This document shows, one piece after another, positions 1 to 13,466 of a stretch of DNA of 64,000 nt. Each line of letters starts with the position of its first letter. Within the stretch, counting starts at the first letter, position 1. The notes beneath the pieces were generated by a model, which was not told where the DNA came from, did not search any database, and saw only the letters and a list, made by a program, of their open reading frames with translations. Position numbers and translations under genes: made by a program. The stretch is from Macrotis lagotis (lineage: Eukaryota > Chordata > Mammalia > Peramelemorphia > Peramelidae): the NCBI RefSeq assembly GCF_037893015.1, contig NC_133660.1:161814937-161878936 (forward strand), written 5' to 3'.

Positions 1-29
1 ATTGTATTGGTATATCTTTCCAAGGAATG

Positions 30-215
30 ATAGTAATAATCATTCATAACAACAATAGCTAATATTATAAGACTGAATGCTTTGCAATTAGGATCTCATT
101 TGATCCTCATAACAACTCTAGGAGGCAAAGTTAATATTATTTCCATTTTACTAATAGGGAAACCATGGCAAACAAAGGTTAAGTGCCATACTAGGATACC
201 CAGATCTAAGGAGAT
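30..215 (-). mobile_element. MIR/MIR3-type relic
   Basis: AACAACAATAGCTAATATTA, CTCATTTGATCCTCATAACA and a GAAACCATGGCAAACAAAGG-like core. Confidence 0.6.
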
Positions 216-1124
216 CTATATTGCTTTTCATCTTTGTAACCTTAGTGGACTAATAACCTGGAACAGAGTAGATCTATAATGTTTATTAAATTGAATTGCA
301 AAAGGAGATTAAGGAACAATTATGGCTAATGTATTTCTTCCCCTTTAATGGTTGTTTAGGGGTTTGTATTACCTTTATTTGTACTTGATAATGTGTAGCT
401 TTGTAAAAGTTGCTAAATCTCAAGTGTGTGTTCTGGCTTTCCAATTAGAATTCCAATTCTTCCATGTCACGAATTAGTATCTTTTTTTTTCTTTTGTAAT
501 CTTCCCCCATAGCATAGAATATAGTACCTTGGATACAAATACATGTTTGTGACTGCTTGTCATCTGCATCTAGAAGTATTATTTATTTATTATTATTTAT
601 TATCTGTTTATCTCATGGAATTCTGGGTTTTCATGGAATGAGAAGAAAAAGAGAGGCAATTGATGAAATGATTTATTAAAATGTGCTACCACTGAGTCAC
701 CTATAGTTTTTCAAGTTGTGGAATTACCTGTATTAAATAGTCTCAGATTAGTAATATATACTTTTTTGTGTAATAACAATAACTAAGTATTCAAATCTAG
801 GTCATTTTTACAATCTCATTTGCAGCAACAATTTGAAGATGTTAACAGAATGACTATAACTTTGAGAAATCATGGAGAACCTGAAAAGTATCTTGGGAAT
901 GGAGCTGAGCAGATATCCCAATTTTTTAAAAGTGAGTTTAATATTCATACTCAGAAAAATTCTACAAGTTGATTACCCATTAGAGAGTTTGAGAACATTT
1001 ATCAAAGAAAACAGTGATCTCAAGGAGTTAGGAATAGTACACTAAAAATATTATGACACTTAATTTCTCATGCTAAAAGCTGAATAAAAATGAAATGAGA
1101 TATATTACAAGATCCAAGAATTTT
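216..1124. other. AT-rich DNA, nothing recognised
   Basis: No exon, RNA gene or clear repeat seen between the MIR relics. Confidence 0.5.
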
Positions 1125-1220
1125 AGATTTGGAACAGACCTGTGAATGAGGAAGCTGAGGCTTAGAAAAGTTAAGTGACTTGCCCAAGGTCATAGACTCC
1201 TAGGTCAAGGGAAATTTTAA
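1125..1220 (-). mobile_element. MIR relic
   Basis: AGGAAGCTGAGGCTTAGAAA and AAGTGACTTGCCCAAGGTCA are the reverse complement of the MIR core. Confidence 0.65.
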
Positions 1221-1379
1221 AGTCAAGGCTTCAAATAATATTGAAGAAGGAATTCAATGGCTGAAAGTTGGAGTTGATGATCCCTAGTTTTTTATTTGCT
1301 TTTTGTGGGAGGTAGGGGGTAGAGTGGAGTGGTGGTTTTGACTTTGATTCCAAGACATCACTCGGTTTCATTAAAACAA

Positions 1380-1381
<2 letters not shown>

Positions 1382-1418
<37 letters not shown>
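1382..1418. repeat. (CA)n microsatellite
   Basis: Nearly pure CA dinucleotides, 37 bp. Confidence 0.95.
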
Positions 1419-1420
<2 letters not shown>

Positions 1421-2837
1421 AGTGTGCATGCGCACACGCACTAAGTACAGTGGGAGTAACATCAAAAACAAAAAAAGGAAAATTCTGATTTTAGAAATAT
1501 AACAGCTTAAAATACCATGAAAGAAAAAAAGCTCAAACTTCAAGAGATACTTTTCTCACATTTTTCATTTCTAGTGACTTCTCACTAGATTTAACTATTT
1601 TTATTGTCTATGGGATTAGTTTCACTGCCTTTTTTCTCCCCAAAGTCAGAGAGATGCTCTAATTTTTCCTCCCAGACCATATCCAACAGCTCTCTCAATT
1701 CTCTAATTCTCAAATGTTCACTTTACTACAATTCTACACCTTGCTGCTAAATCTATTCATTTGTATGCAAGTGGGAAATTTCTCTTGTGCAGTTTCAACC
1801 CAGTTTGGATGAACTAGTGTTTTAAAACTCATCTAGGACATTTGAAAATGCTATTTTTTAGGAAAGAAAAAAAGGCTGGGATGCAATAATTCCTCTAGTG
1901 TTAATCTGAGACTTGAGCTATGCTTTAAAAAAAAAGTTTCAGTAGCTACCTAATCCAAAAAGCTGACAGTCAATTTTATTCCAATAAGAGTACTCCACTT
2001 TTAAGGGAAAGACTTTTATTTATCCATAAAAGTGAGTAATGAATTACTGATGGCTCTTCTTATATATTTATCATTTGGCCTCCTGTTTGGTTAAAATCCA
2101 GGTGTATGATAGTAAATGTTTAACAACCAGTTCTCCAGAGGGAAAAAAATGTAGCCACAACATACTTTTAAGTTTAATCTGAATGATTAACATTTTCTCC
2201 ATTGTAAGTCTATGCAATCAACAAAACAATATATCAAGCCATGCTTTGTAGGGTTTATCTATTTCTAAGGTGCAAATGCTCATATTGAAAATTTAATAAT
2301 TAATTGTTTCACTTTTTCAGTTGGCTCATAAACAATCCCACAACAACACAGTAGAGGAAAAATACTTCATTCTGATAACATTTCAGATTTAGACAATGCT
2401 ATCTTGTGACAAAAAAAAATGTGCTCTCATTTTTGTTTTGGGGTAACTTACCTTCATTAATTATAATGAATAATCTTAGTCCTCCTCCATTCCAACTCTT
2501 TCTATGTGGACTCTCTACAGACATATACTTAATCATTGTTTGTTGAATGAATGCAGAAGAAAAATGTTGTGTGATGGGCCTGTGTGGATCTCTCTTTTTT
2601 GATTCTTCTACAGTTTGTTTGGGGGTTTTTTTGGTCTATTTTTCCTCCTATTTTTTGGCCTCACTTTGTTTCTGTTCTTTTTTGCCCAGCTAGTCTTTTC
2701 CTGTACTTCATTTCCTTTTTTTTCTAATTGTTTTTAATAAAGAATGGAATTAAATTTTATAATGTATTTTAATAGAATTTTATATTACTTCTCAATTGTA
2801 AAATTAGATATGAATACATTTCATATTTCTCCCTTAG
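1419..2837. other. AT-rich DNA, nothing recognised
   Basis: Short chance frames only. Confidence 0.5.
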
Positions 2838-2850
2838 AAAACATTGCTTT

Positions 2851-3310
2851 TCCTGGAAGGACTTGCATGAACTGATGCTGAAAGAGATGAGCAGAACCTG
2901 AAGAACAAGAACACTGTACACCCCAACAGTAACATGGGAGTGATGATCAACCTCAATGAACTTACTCATACCAACAGGGCAGCAAGCAGGCACAATTTGG
3001 GATATCTGCGATGGGGAATGCCATCTATAAACCTGAGAAAGAATTGTGGAGTCTGAATAAAGACTGAAGACTATTATCTTTAATTTTTAAAAAATGTTGT
3101 CATATTATGTAATTCTGCTATATCTAATACTATATGTTTCTTCCTTAAGGATATGATTTCCTCTCTCATCACATTCAACTTGGATCAATGCATATAATGG
3201 GAATGATGTAAAGACTAACTAACTGCCTTCTGTGGGGGTGGGGGATGGAAGCAAGATTGGGGGAAAAACTGTAAAACTCAAAATAAATAAAACCTTTCTA
3301 AAATAAAAAA
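2851..3310 (+). mobile_element. L1 3' end
   Basis: It starts in the ORF2 C-terminus (WKDLHELMLKEMSR-like) and runs through the 3' UTR G-rich tract to an A tail. The flanking target duplication is AAACATTGCTTTT, with one mismatch in the 3' copy. Confidence 0.85.
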
Positions 3311-3322
3311 AACACTGCTTTT

Positions 3323-5034
3323 TACTCAATTGCTTTTTGGCACTGTAATCTTTCTTCCTTTGACTCATCAGACACTTGTGTAAGAGATTGGATTAAGTTA
3401 TTTAAGGCTTCTTTTCCTTCCATGAGTCAATTTTTTTTTTGCAATCAAACAATAAACACCTGACATATTGCACTCTATACCCTGATCAATTTTCTGTGAC
3501 TTCTCAGATCTCACCAAATCTCTGAAACATATACAGACAACACCACATGCCAACCTCATGTTGGCACTTAATAAACCAATTGTTTATAAAGAAGAGCTCA
3601 ACAATTCTCATGAAAAATATGGCCAGATAAAGTGGTGGTAGTAGACCAGGAAAGTACTGGAATCTGCAAACACCTTTGCAGCTGTTTAATTTGATTTAAT
3701 GTAACAAAAATTGAAGTGAGAGAGCAAACTGTTGCAATGAAAAACTTAAATAGTTATAAAAACAGGCTGAGAGATCCTGTGGTCTAGGGACAGGGAAGAT
3801 GCTGGAGTTTATAAATGCAATGGGGTGGTCATTGTAAACATGTTAAGCATCCTTATCAGCAAGGATCTGGTGACTCAGAGTTGCTAGTCACCATGGGGGT
3901 ATCTTTAAAGGTGATAAATATTTGAAGTAGTGTCATTGTGACTTGGCCATTGAAACCACCTGTTGATGCAAGAGTGGATTTTATTTTGTAACTCTATCGT
4001 CCAGAAAACTGACCCAGCTAATGATGAGCTGGCAGTCCCCCACCATTCACCACTCCTCAAGGTCATATTGTTTAGTATATAATTAGTGAGGATCTGGTAA
4101 ACAGCATAGATTCATTAAACCAATGGTATGTTAACAGTCTTGGTGGACACTATATCAACCTTGAATTATTATTATAGATTATTCTAAGCAGAAGATGACA
4201 CCTGAGCTTTGGATATCTACCAAATCATATCCTCATGACTTGTGAAAATCTGATAGAACCTCCTATCTTAAAACACACTCCTGCTGGCCCATAGTCATGT
4301 AAGAAGATTTACAATGTTAGTTTAAGTTTAGGGAGTTGGTTTATTTTTAGAATCTCTGAAAACCAACATTTTATAGATCAATGGATAGGTACAATCAGAT
4401 TTTGAGGAGAAAACTCTGACATCTTAAAGGGATTTGGGAGGGGGGGGATTGACATATTAGAAAACAGTGGTTTGCAACCAACAAAATCATCTACATATTA
4501 TTATTATTAAACTTTATGCACAAACATAGCCTCTCTTCTTCCCCCCCAATTCACTGTCCAAAGGCTAAAGTTCAAAAAAATATAAAACATAAAATTGTTT
4601 AAATAATAAGCCGATAGTTCTTTTCTTCTGGAAAAAGACTAGTCTCAACTGTGATGACTGAGGTTACATTCTGAAGCAAAAAGACTAAATAGAAGAATGT
4701 ACTAACCTAGTAGTAAGCAAAGAAGTCAAAGAGAAAAAGGGATGGGTGGAAATAAAAAGTCACTTAAATTATTACAAAATTTAAAAGGAAGATTTTTTTT
4801 AAACAACTATATGTCAGTAATGCCCCTAGTGGGGAGTAGAGAAGGAATGTGGGGAAATACAAAAGGAAATTAAAAAGCAAATTGACAAATTCCACAGTTG
4901 TTTTAGAAAAACTCTAGGAAAACTTTTAGTGCTAGAACCAGGAAAAAATGTGGTTTTGGAGTCTGTTTATCAAATGAAGGGCCTTGGGTGACTGCATTCA
5001 ACCTAGCAATCTTAACAATAACTATTAAGGAAGT
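3323..5034. other. Unassigned DNA
   Basis: No exon or clear repeat family; G8 and C9 homopolymer runs at about 4440 and 4541. Confidence 0.45.
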
Positions 5035-5215
5035 TATGTAGTTATTTAGTCATTTTAAGTTGTGTCCAACTCTTTGTGACTTCTTTGGGGGGGGTCACAT
5101 TTCTGTCATTTCTTGGCTGAGATGAAAGTTTGCCATTTTCTTCTGCAGCTTATTTTACAGACAAATAATGCAGTGACTTGCCCAGAGCAAGTAAGTTTCT
5201 GAGTATATTCATAAC
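5035..5215 (-). mobile_element. Mar1-type CORE-SINE (Bov-B-like 3' end), minus strand
   Basis: Plus strand shows GTTGTGTCCAACTCTTTGTG followed by a GTTTGCCATTTTCTTCTGCA-like block, the reverse complement of the Mar1 RTE/Bov-B-derived tail. Diverged. Confidence 0.68.
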
Positions 5216-5404
5216 ATTTAATGTATTCATTAAGGAAACTCATAATCAAAAAATATGATTTCAATTTGTTCTGATGTCTGATCCCTCAGTAACTTGGGTA
5301 TTATAAATCCATGGAAAAGATAACCTTCTCTAGGTTCACATGGGCAACAGGGGAATATCTGCTTCTTCCCTGACTTCAACTAAAATACAGTTTTCAGAAT
5401 GACA

Positions 5405-5640
5405 ACAGAATGGTATCATAGCCCCTTTATAAGAGCATGAAGCTAACTGGGAGTCTGGCCTAAGTATGATCTAGCTGTATGACCCCACATAAGCAAATCA
5501 GGTAACCCTGCTTGCCTTGGTTTCCTCATCTGTAAAATGAATTGGAGAAGAAAATGGCAAACCACAGCATTATCTTAGTTGAGAAAACCCTAAATAGGAT
5601 GATGAAAAGTTGGAGAAGACTGAAAGAATTGAGTAACCAT
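5405..5640 (+). mobile_element. Mar1-type CORE-SINE, plus strand
   Basis: CTCATCTGTAAAATGAATTG, then GGCAAACCACAGCATTATCT and GAGAAAACCCTAAATAGGAT match the Mar1 body and tail. Confidence 0.7.
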
Positions 5641-5867
5641 AGCCCAGACACAAAGCTCAGGATTAAAACAGAATATAGGTGGGATTCCAGAAGTCCATTC
5701 TTTAGTACTTGGGGGAAATATCAGTTCAATGACACCAAGTGAATCTGATTGGATTTTTTATAATTTTTGTCAATAAAAATAAAGGGAAGATAAGAGGGAA
5801 TAAAGGACTTAAATAGAGAATAGATAACTATATATTTAAAAATATCTAATGGGAGCGATCTAGCAAA

Positions 5868-5990
5868 GACAGTGTGGAACAGTGGAAAGAGCACTGGCAT
5901 TAGAGTCAGAGGATTTAGGTTCAAATCCTACCTATGGTCCTTAATACCCGTATAACCTTGATCAAGTCAGTTGTCCTCAATTTCTTTTTT
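5868..5990 (+). mobile_element. MIR/Ther1 SINE relic
   Basis: ACAGTGGAAAGAGCACTGGC and GGTTCAAATCCTACC are typical MIR words. Confidence 0.7.
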
Positions 5991-6224
5991 AAAAATTGTT
6001 ATTAATTTTTTCAAGTAATAGCCATTTATTTTCTTTTTCTTACCTCACTCCTTTGGCTGATGGGAAAAAAAGAAAAACAAAATACTTGCAACAAATTTGC
6101 ATAGTCAAAGCAAAACAAATTATTATATTGGCTGTGTCCAGAAATTGATGTCTCTGTCAATAAGAGGACAGAGAAGGATGAGCAAGTATGATTTTCAGAC
6201 ATGGCTTGGCCCCCATGCCTGAAG

Positions 6225-6545
6225 TCTCTCCATCTTCATCTCTGCCTTCTGCTGGCTTCCCTGGTTTCCTTCAAGTATAACTTATATCCCACCTTCTGAA
6301 AGAAAACTTTTCCAGACCTCCTTAATCTTAGTGCCTTCTCCCTGAAATTACCTCTGAATAAAACTCTATATAGCTTATAGAGACATAGCTGTTTCCAGGG
6401 TCTCTCCCTAATTAGGGTTTGAGTTCCTTGAGAGCATAGACTGGATTTTAGTTTGGGGTTTTGGCTTTGGTTTTTGACTTTTTTTAAATCCCTAGTGCTG
6501 AACACAGTGTATAGTAGGTACTTAATAGATGGTAATTGACTGTGA
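6225..6545 (+). mobile_element. L2-type 3' end
   Basis: CTTCCCTGGTTTCCTTCAAG, CCTTGAGAGCATAGACTGG and a TAGTAGGTACTTAATAGATG tail match the ancient L2 3' end. Confidence 0.65.
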
Positions 6546-6596
6546 ACAAACTCTAAGAAATAAACATACAGAAATAATAATTGAAATAAAATAATC

Positions 6597-9174
6597 CTAA
6601 AACTGTCAGTATAATCAATTATATCACAACAAACCTATGAGAAATCATATGATTATATCAATAGATGCTGAAAAAGCTTGACAAAATACAGCACCCATTC
6701 CTACTAAAAACACTAGAGAGCATAGGAATAAATGGATTGTTTCTTAGAATAATAAGCAGAATCTATATGAACCTATCAACAAGCATTATATGCAACAGGG
6801 ATAGGCTTGAGGCATTCCCAATAAGATCAGGAGTGAAACAAGGATGCACATTATCACCACTACTATTCAAAATCATATTAGAAATGTTAGCTTCAGCAAT
6901 AAGAGAAAAAGGAATGGAAGGATTTATAATGAGAAAGGAAGATACAAAACTCTCACACTTTGCAGATGACATGATGGTAGAGAATCCCCCCCAAAATCTA
7001 AAATCTTCTAGAAATAATTAGCAACTTTAGCAAGGTCGCAGGATATAAAATAATCTCTCATAAATCCTCAACATTTCTATATATGACTAGCAAGATTAAA
7101 GTAACTTCAGACAATATAAAATGGCTTGGAGTCTACCTGCCAAGGCAGACTCAGAAACTTTTTGAAAACAATTACAGGGTGGCTAGGTGGCACAGTGGAT
7201 AAAGCACCAGCACTGGAGTCAGGAGCACCTGGGTTCAAATCTGGTCTCAGACATTTAATAATTACCTAGATGTGTGGCCTTGGGCAAGCCACTTAACCCA
7301 TTTTCCTTGCAAAAACCTAAAAAAAAACCAATTACAAACACTTTTCACCCAAATAAAATCAGATTTAAATAACTGGGCAAATATCAACTGCTCATGGATG
7401 GGTCCAGCAAATATAATAAAAATGACAACTCTACCTAAATTAAACAACTTGTTTAGTGCCCTACCAATCAATATTCCAAAAAATTACTTTAATGAGTTAG
7501 AAAAAACTGTAAGTAAATTCATATGGCAAAAATAAAAAGTCAAGAATCTCCAGGGATTTAATGAAAAAAAAAGTGCAAAAGAAGATGGTTTGGCCCTACC
7601 AGATCTAAAATTATATTATAAAGCATCAATCATCAAAACTGCTTGTTATTGGCTAAGAAATAGTGGGGAGGTTCAGTGGAACAAATTAGGTGCAATAGCA
7701 GGAATTCATTTTAGTAATCTGCTGTTTGATAAACCCAAAGAGTCCAGCTACTGGGATAAAAACTCTCTCTTTGATAAAAACTGTTGGGAAAGTTGGAAGT
7801 TAGTATGGAAGAAACTTGGATCAGACCAATACCTCACACCCTATACCAAGATAAAATCAAAATAAATACAGGATGTAGACATAAAAAGAAATATTATAAA
7901 CAAACTAGAAGATCAAGGAGTAGTTTACCTGTCAGATCTATGGAAAGGGAAGCAGTTTATGGCCAAAGAAGAGAAGAAGAAAATCACTGAAGACAATACT
8001 AGACAATTCTGATTACATTAAATTAAAAAGTTTTCTCACAGACAAAACCACTGTTACCAAGATCAAAAGAAATGTAGTAAATTGGGAAACACTTTTTACA
8101 AATAGTATTTCTTGATAAAGGACTCGTTTCTAAAATGTACAGAGAACTGAGTCAAGTTTTTTAAAAAAGACAAGCCATTCCCCAATTGACAAATGGTCAA
8201 AAGATATGCAAAGGCAATTTACAGATGAGGAAATCAAAGTGATCCATAGTCATATGAAAAATTGCTCTAAATCACTACTTATTAGAGAAATGCAAATTAA
8301 AGCATCTCTGAGGTACCATCTCACACCTCTCATACTTGCCAATATGACTAAAAGGACAATGATCACTGTTGGAAGGGATATGGGAAATCTGGGGCACTAA
8401 TACATTGTTGGTGGAGCTGTGAACTCATCCAAGCTTTCTGGAGAGCAATTTGGAATTATGCCGAAAAGGCAACAAAAATGTGCAAAGCCTTTGATACAGC
8501 AATACCACTACTGCGTCTATACCCTGAAGAGATGATGAAAAAGGGTAAAAACATCACTTGTACAAAAATATTCATAGCAGCCCTGTTTGTGGTGGGTGGC
8601 AAAGAATTGGAAATTAAATGAATGTCCATCAATTGGAGGATGGCTTATTAAACTGTGGTATATGTATGTGATGGAACATTATTGTTTTATTAGAAGCCAG
8701 GAGTGATGGGAATTCAGGAAAGCCTGGAAGAATTTGCATGAACTTATGTTGAGCAAGATGAGCAGAACCAGAAGAACATCGTACACCCTAACAGCAATAT
8801 GGGAGTGGTGATCAACCTTAAAGGACTTGCTCATTCCAAAAAGGCAACAATCAGGCACAATTTTGGGGTATCTGCAATGGAGAATGCCATCTGTATCCTG
8901 AGAAATAATTGTGGAGTTTAAACAAAGACCAAAGACTACTATTACCTTTGATTTAAAAAAAAGTTATCTTATTATGTAATTTTGCTATATCTCATACTTT
9001 GTTTCTTCCTTAAGGATATGATTTCTCTATCATCACATTCACTTAGATCAATTTATAACATGGAAACAATGTAAAGACTAACAGACTGCCTTCTGTGGGG
9101 GATAGGGGGAGGGAAGCAAGATTAGGGGAAAAATTGTAAAATTCAAAATAAAATCTTTCTAAAAATTTAAAAAA
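6597..9174 (+). mobile_element. 5'-truncated L1 (ORF2 RT to 3' end)
   Basis: It carries the L1 reverse transcriptase region with KLDKIQHPFLLKTL, GVKQGCTLSPLLF and the catalytic FADD box. The ORF2 C-terminus follows (LPDLKLYYKASIIKTACYWL, IREMQIKASLRYHLTPLI), then the 3' UTR with its G-rich tract. The coding region is broken by frameshifts and stops. It is flanked by the target duplication GAAATAAAATAATC (6583-6596 and 9175-9188). A SINE inserted into it at 7177-7328. Confidence 0.9.
7177..7328 (+). mobile_element. WSINE1-type CORE-SINE inside the L1
   Basis: A full-length tRNA-headed SINE with an A tail. The 8-bp target duplication CAATTACA (169-176 of the 7.1-kb block and 7329-7336) splits the L1 ORF2 codons for NNYKHF, proving it is younger than its host L1. 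Confidence 0.88.
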
Positions 9175-9407
9175 GAAATAAAATAATCACACACACATAT
9201 AAGAATATACACATATATAAACACATAAAATAATCTCACACACATTTTTCGTTGGTAGTTTTGTCAGCAGGTTTTTGTTTTGATACAAAGAAAGAGTTTT
9301 AGCAAAGAGGAGATTAGAAAATGACAGTGCAGCAAAAAAGTAAAAGGCATTGATTAAAAACTTTTTACAAAAATATTAAAGAAAAGAAATTTTTAAAAAA
9401 TCTCCAA

Positions 9408-9559
9408 GGGCAGCTAGGTTGCGCAGTGGATACAGCAGCAGCCCTGGAGTCAGGAGGACCTGAGTTCAAATGTGGCCTCAGACACTTAATAATTACCTTG
9501 CTGTGTGGCCTTGGGCAAGCCACTTAACACCATTTGCCTTGCAAAAACCTTAAAAAAAA
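9408..9559 (+). mobile_element. WSINE1-type CORE-SINE
   Basis: Complete SINE with TTGCCTTGCAAAAACC tail; target duplication AAAAAATCTCCAA / AAAAAATCTCTAA. Confidence 0.88.
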
Positions 9560-10629
9560 ATCTCTAAATTCACCAATATAAATATTCAACGTCCTGAGCT
9601 ACACAGTACTCTCAAAAAGTAAGTAAGCAGAGTTCTGACAAGAACAGATCCAATTTAATTACTCTTGAGAATGAAAGTGTAAACAGAAGTACAAATCACA
9701 TATTTGATCATTGTTTGGTAGATGGTAGACTTTAGCCAGAATTCACTTTTTATCTATACACAGGGATTCTAGTAGCTGTATATTTTTAAATTAAGAGGCA
9801 ATAAAGGGATAAAGAATGAATGCAAATTTTTAAAGCTGCCTTGTATAGCAGCAAAGAAAACTAACCTGGAAATTGAAAATCTAGATGATTTGGATGAAGG
9901 AGCAAAGTAAACACAGGTTTATAGGATATATCACTCATCACTACCATCACAAGAAGCTTTGTTATCCTTCTGCCCTTGAAGCAAATGAGAGAAATTTGAA
10001 AAGATACTGTTTGCAGAAATTGTAGCTCACTGTTAAGAAATCAATTTTCTCTTTGCCTTGAAAGTTTATCCCAGTGTTAGAAGTTTTAGGAGAGAACCCC
10101 CCCCACGACATAATTAAGCTACTTGGTACTGTTTGAGGTAGCCTGAATTGTAGCAAACATAAGTTTCATAGACCAATACTATTTAAAATACTCTTTATTT
10201 AATGAAAAAAGTTAAATTTTATTCTAATTATCTGAAGAATTACAAGTGGCAGTCTATACAGAAAGAAAATTATGATTGTCTAATAGAAAAAAAGGCGGTT
10301 CCTAAGATAGAAGCTAGGATTTAGGACACCCAGACTTCAGAAGATACCTTAATCCTTCCATGAATAATTAATCTGAAGGCAACAATGTGTACTATAGGGA
10401 AAGAGATAGTTATGTTGTATTGAAAGAATTAATTTGCCATATTGGGACTGCATGGCTACATGTAGAATCACCACCAGATTTTCCTGTTTCCCTTCCATCA
10501 TATGTGGATATCTTCCTTTTCCCTGGGTTCCTAAAGCAGACACCTATTTCCTTAACCTGCACAGAATACTCCTGCTTCCACTGATTTCCCATCACCACCA
10601 CAAGGTCAACCATGGAAAGAAACTAAAAG
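9560..10629. other. Unassigned DNA
   Basis: Overlapping short open frames near 10.35-10.63 kb show no known domain. Confidence 0.45.
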
Positions 10630-10950
10630 AGGTCAGGGACAATTTTGGGCTGTCTGCAATGGAGAATACCACCTGTATCCAGATAAAGAACCATGGAATT
10701 TGAACAAAGTCCAAGGACTATTTCCTTTAATTTAGGAAAAAAACTGATTATTGTCTGATCTTGTTATCTCTTATACTTTATGTTTCTTCCTTAAGGATAT
10801 GATTTCTCTCTCATCACACTCAATTTGGATCAATGTATAACATGGAAACAATGTAAAGACTGACAAATTGCCTTCTGTGGGGAGTGGGGGAAGGAAGTAA
10901 GATTAGGGGAAAAATTGTAAAATTCAAAATAAATTAAATCTTTAATGGAA
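10630..10950 (+). mobile_element. L1 3' UTR fragment
   Basis: It matches the other L1 3' UTRs in the window from the GACAATTTTGGGCTGTCTGC word to the AATAAA and A-rich end. Overlapping open frames at 10.39-10.70 kb are chance frames running into this copy. Confidence 0.8.
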
Positions 10951-11324
10951 AAAAATGGAAAAAATATTATGACCACATGATTCTTTTTTCTGGGTGTAAA
11001 TTAAGTTATTTTAGACACATTATTAGTTGACTAAATTTTTATGGACTGGTTTATGAAAATAACTACCACATATAAAGATTGTTTCTGAGGAAAACTGTAT
11101 TCCAAATTCTGAACAAGATGATGATGATGAAGCATGAAATAAATGAATGAGTCATTCAAACTTGTTTACAAAATTGGAGGGATTTATGATGGTAATCTAG
11201 ACTAGATCAATGCCACTTAAAAATTACAGATAAATTAGCCTTAAGGAGCTCACATTCAAAAAGAGATCAAATTCTGCAAGTGAAACAATTAGGTTCCAAT
11301 AGTTGGGAAAAAAATAGGCTTTTG

Positions 11325-11500
11325 AGGGGCAGCTAGGTGGCACAGTTGGGGCAGCTAGGTGAAGCAGTGGATAAAGCACCCGCCCTGGAGTCAGGAGTAC
11401 CTGGGTTCAAATCCGATCTCAGACACTTAATAATTACCTAGCTGTGTGGCCTTGGGCAAGCCACTTAACCCCGTTTGCCTTGCAAAAACCTAAAAAAAAA
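11325..11500 (+). mobile_element. WSINE1-type CORE-SINE with duplicated head
   Basis: The head GGGGCAGCTAGGTGGCACAG is followed at once by a second head that continues into a complete SINE. One target duplication (AAAATAGGCTTTT) flanks the whole, so the extra head arrived with the insertion. Confidence 0.87.
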
Positions 11501-13304
11501 TAGGCTTTTAACTATCCTAAACTTAAGTCACTTATGTTATCCTGCCCATGTTTTAAATGGGAAGAGCATTCCTACTAACTCACTCCCCTTCTGAGGCATG
11601 TTTTTCCTTTCAAATCCTAGGTTGTGCTGCACTTCAAGAGAAAGGAAAAAGTGAATTCCCACTTTAACTCACTCATCTGTTTTTGAGATTCTACCATCCC
11701 AGTTTGAGTTTACTAGGATTATCATCCCAGGAATAGTTGCCACTCCTCTGTGTATGCAATTATGAAAATCAAATAATAAATTCTCATCTCTAGTAATGCA
11801 TGGCTCCAAACCCATTCTGTCATTTTGTACTGGCAAAAACCAAAAAGGGCTTATAGTTCCTCAATAATTTAGTTACCTCTCTTCTGGGGTTGCCTTCTTC
11901 TCCTTTCCAGTCTTATTGAATACATTCAAGTAAAAAGAGCTGGGACAAATTAAATAGCTATCTGGCTCTAATAAACTTTCAAATGCATAACAAGAAACCC
12001 AAGAAATAATAGTTTGAAATGTCTGTTGTTCATTTTTCAGTTAGAGGTGGGGTGAGGAGTGAGAACACATAGCTTTTTGCTCGCTTCACCCTGTTTTCTG
12101 TTGGAATTAAAACAGAAAGTGGGGAAGTATCTAGTCAAGGAGAGCATAAGGAAATATCCCAAGCTAGTTTCAAATGATAGTACATCATGACAGATGGGTG
12201 CTGGTAGTCTCTGGGCTATTCCTTTTGTCAAATAGCATTGTCTATAGGGTTTAGGGCTCATTTTACCCCAGTCAGGGGAACAGAGAGCCTTACTTCAAGT
12301 CTTTGAAAAAAAAAAATTCCACATAAGAACTACTGCCAAGTAGCTGTCGGCCCCCCAGCTAGTCCTGTATCTCTATCAATCCCCTTCCTACCCTGCCATC
12401 CCTACCCCTCTTCAAGGTCAAGTCCATTCTTTGTTTCAGTTATCTACCTATGGAACTTGATTCATACATTAGAACAATAACTTCTTGAAAACAAGCACTG
12501 GTTTTCCTTTTCCCTTTGTATTCCTAGTACTTTAGCATAGAGCCTGGGGTAAAATAAATGCTTGTGGATGAACTGACTGATTTTAGCATTCTGAAAGTTT
12601 ATGTGGATGAATTTGCTACACTTATTCAAATGCTGGACCATTTGACTATGCCAAGAGGTGACAATACCTTTCTCTTCTGTGTCTTCAGGAGTTGGAGCTG
12701 TAGCCCACGCAGGAACAGCCACCAGGCTGCATTTCTAGAGGGGCTGTTTCCCAGGATGATGTCTGAGGGCACTAGACTAGACTAGAAGGATTGTTATTCT
12801 CAAGGCTCTTGGGATGGGTCCTTGGCTATCCTCACTAGATCTGTGGGGAAGAAATGATGGTGTGTGTTTGGCACACTGAGCACATGTAGCCTCCTCTTTC
12901 TCCCTCAGGTGCTTTGTTGCTTCAGGCATATACATGCATGTGCATGTATATATGTATGTTCATATGTATATGTAAACAAACAGTATTCAGAAACAGTGGT
13001 ACCTAGGCATAGATATGGCATCCTATTTAATAGTGAGGCCTTCTAGTCTTTCTTCATCAAGTTGAAAGAAACAGGTCAATGAATTATCATTTTAGGCCAG
13101 TCCCTTTACCTTGATGGGCCTCAGTTTCCTTATCTGAAAAATGAGGGGACTAAAATACAGGCTCTCTAATAAATAACAATTAAACAATTATCAAACTCCT
13201 CCTATGACAAATCATTCACTCTTCAAAGCTTAATGAGGTTGTTAGGAATTCCATTTGAAAATGGGAAAATTAAAATACATAGTACTTGGTACATAGTACG
13301 CTCT
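11501..13304. other. Mostly unassigned DNA
   Basis: Apart from the L2 tail at 12.44 kb and a MIR-like core at 13.09-13.16 kb, nothing is recognised. Confidence 0.45.
12440..12590 (+). mobile_element. L2-type 3' tail
   Basis: TTGTATTCCTAGTACTTTAG, AGCATAGAGCCTGGGG and AATAAATGCTTGTGGATGAA. Confidence 0.6.
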
Positions 13305-13466
13305 TTTTTTTTTTTTTTTTAACGTTTTTGCAAGGCAAATGGGGTTAAGTGGCTTGCCCAAGGCCACACAGCTAGGAGATTATTAAGTGTCTGAGACCGG
13401 ATTTGAACTCAGGTACTCCTGACTCCAAGGCTGGTGCTCTATCCACTGCACCACCTAGCCACCCCA
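13305..13466 (-). mobile_element. WSINE1-type CORE-SINE, minus strand
   Basis: Starts with a T run (A tail on the minus strand) and ends in the GGGGTGGCTAGGTGG head. Target duplication ACATAGTACGCTCT / ACATAGTAGGTTCT. Confidence 0.87.

Noticed and set aside
6665-7865. Reverse transcriptase-like frames as a host gene
   Set aside because: They are pieces of one L1 with target duplications, stops and a SINE inside.
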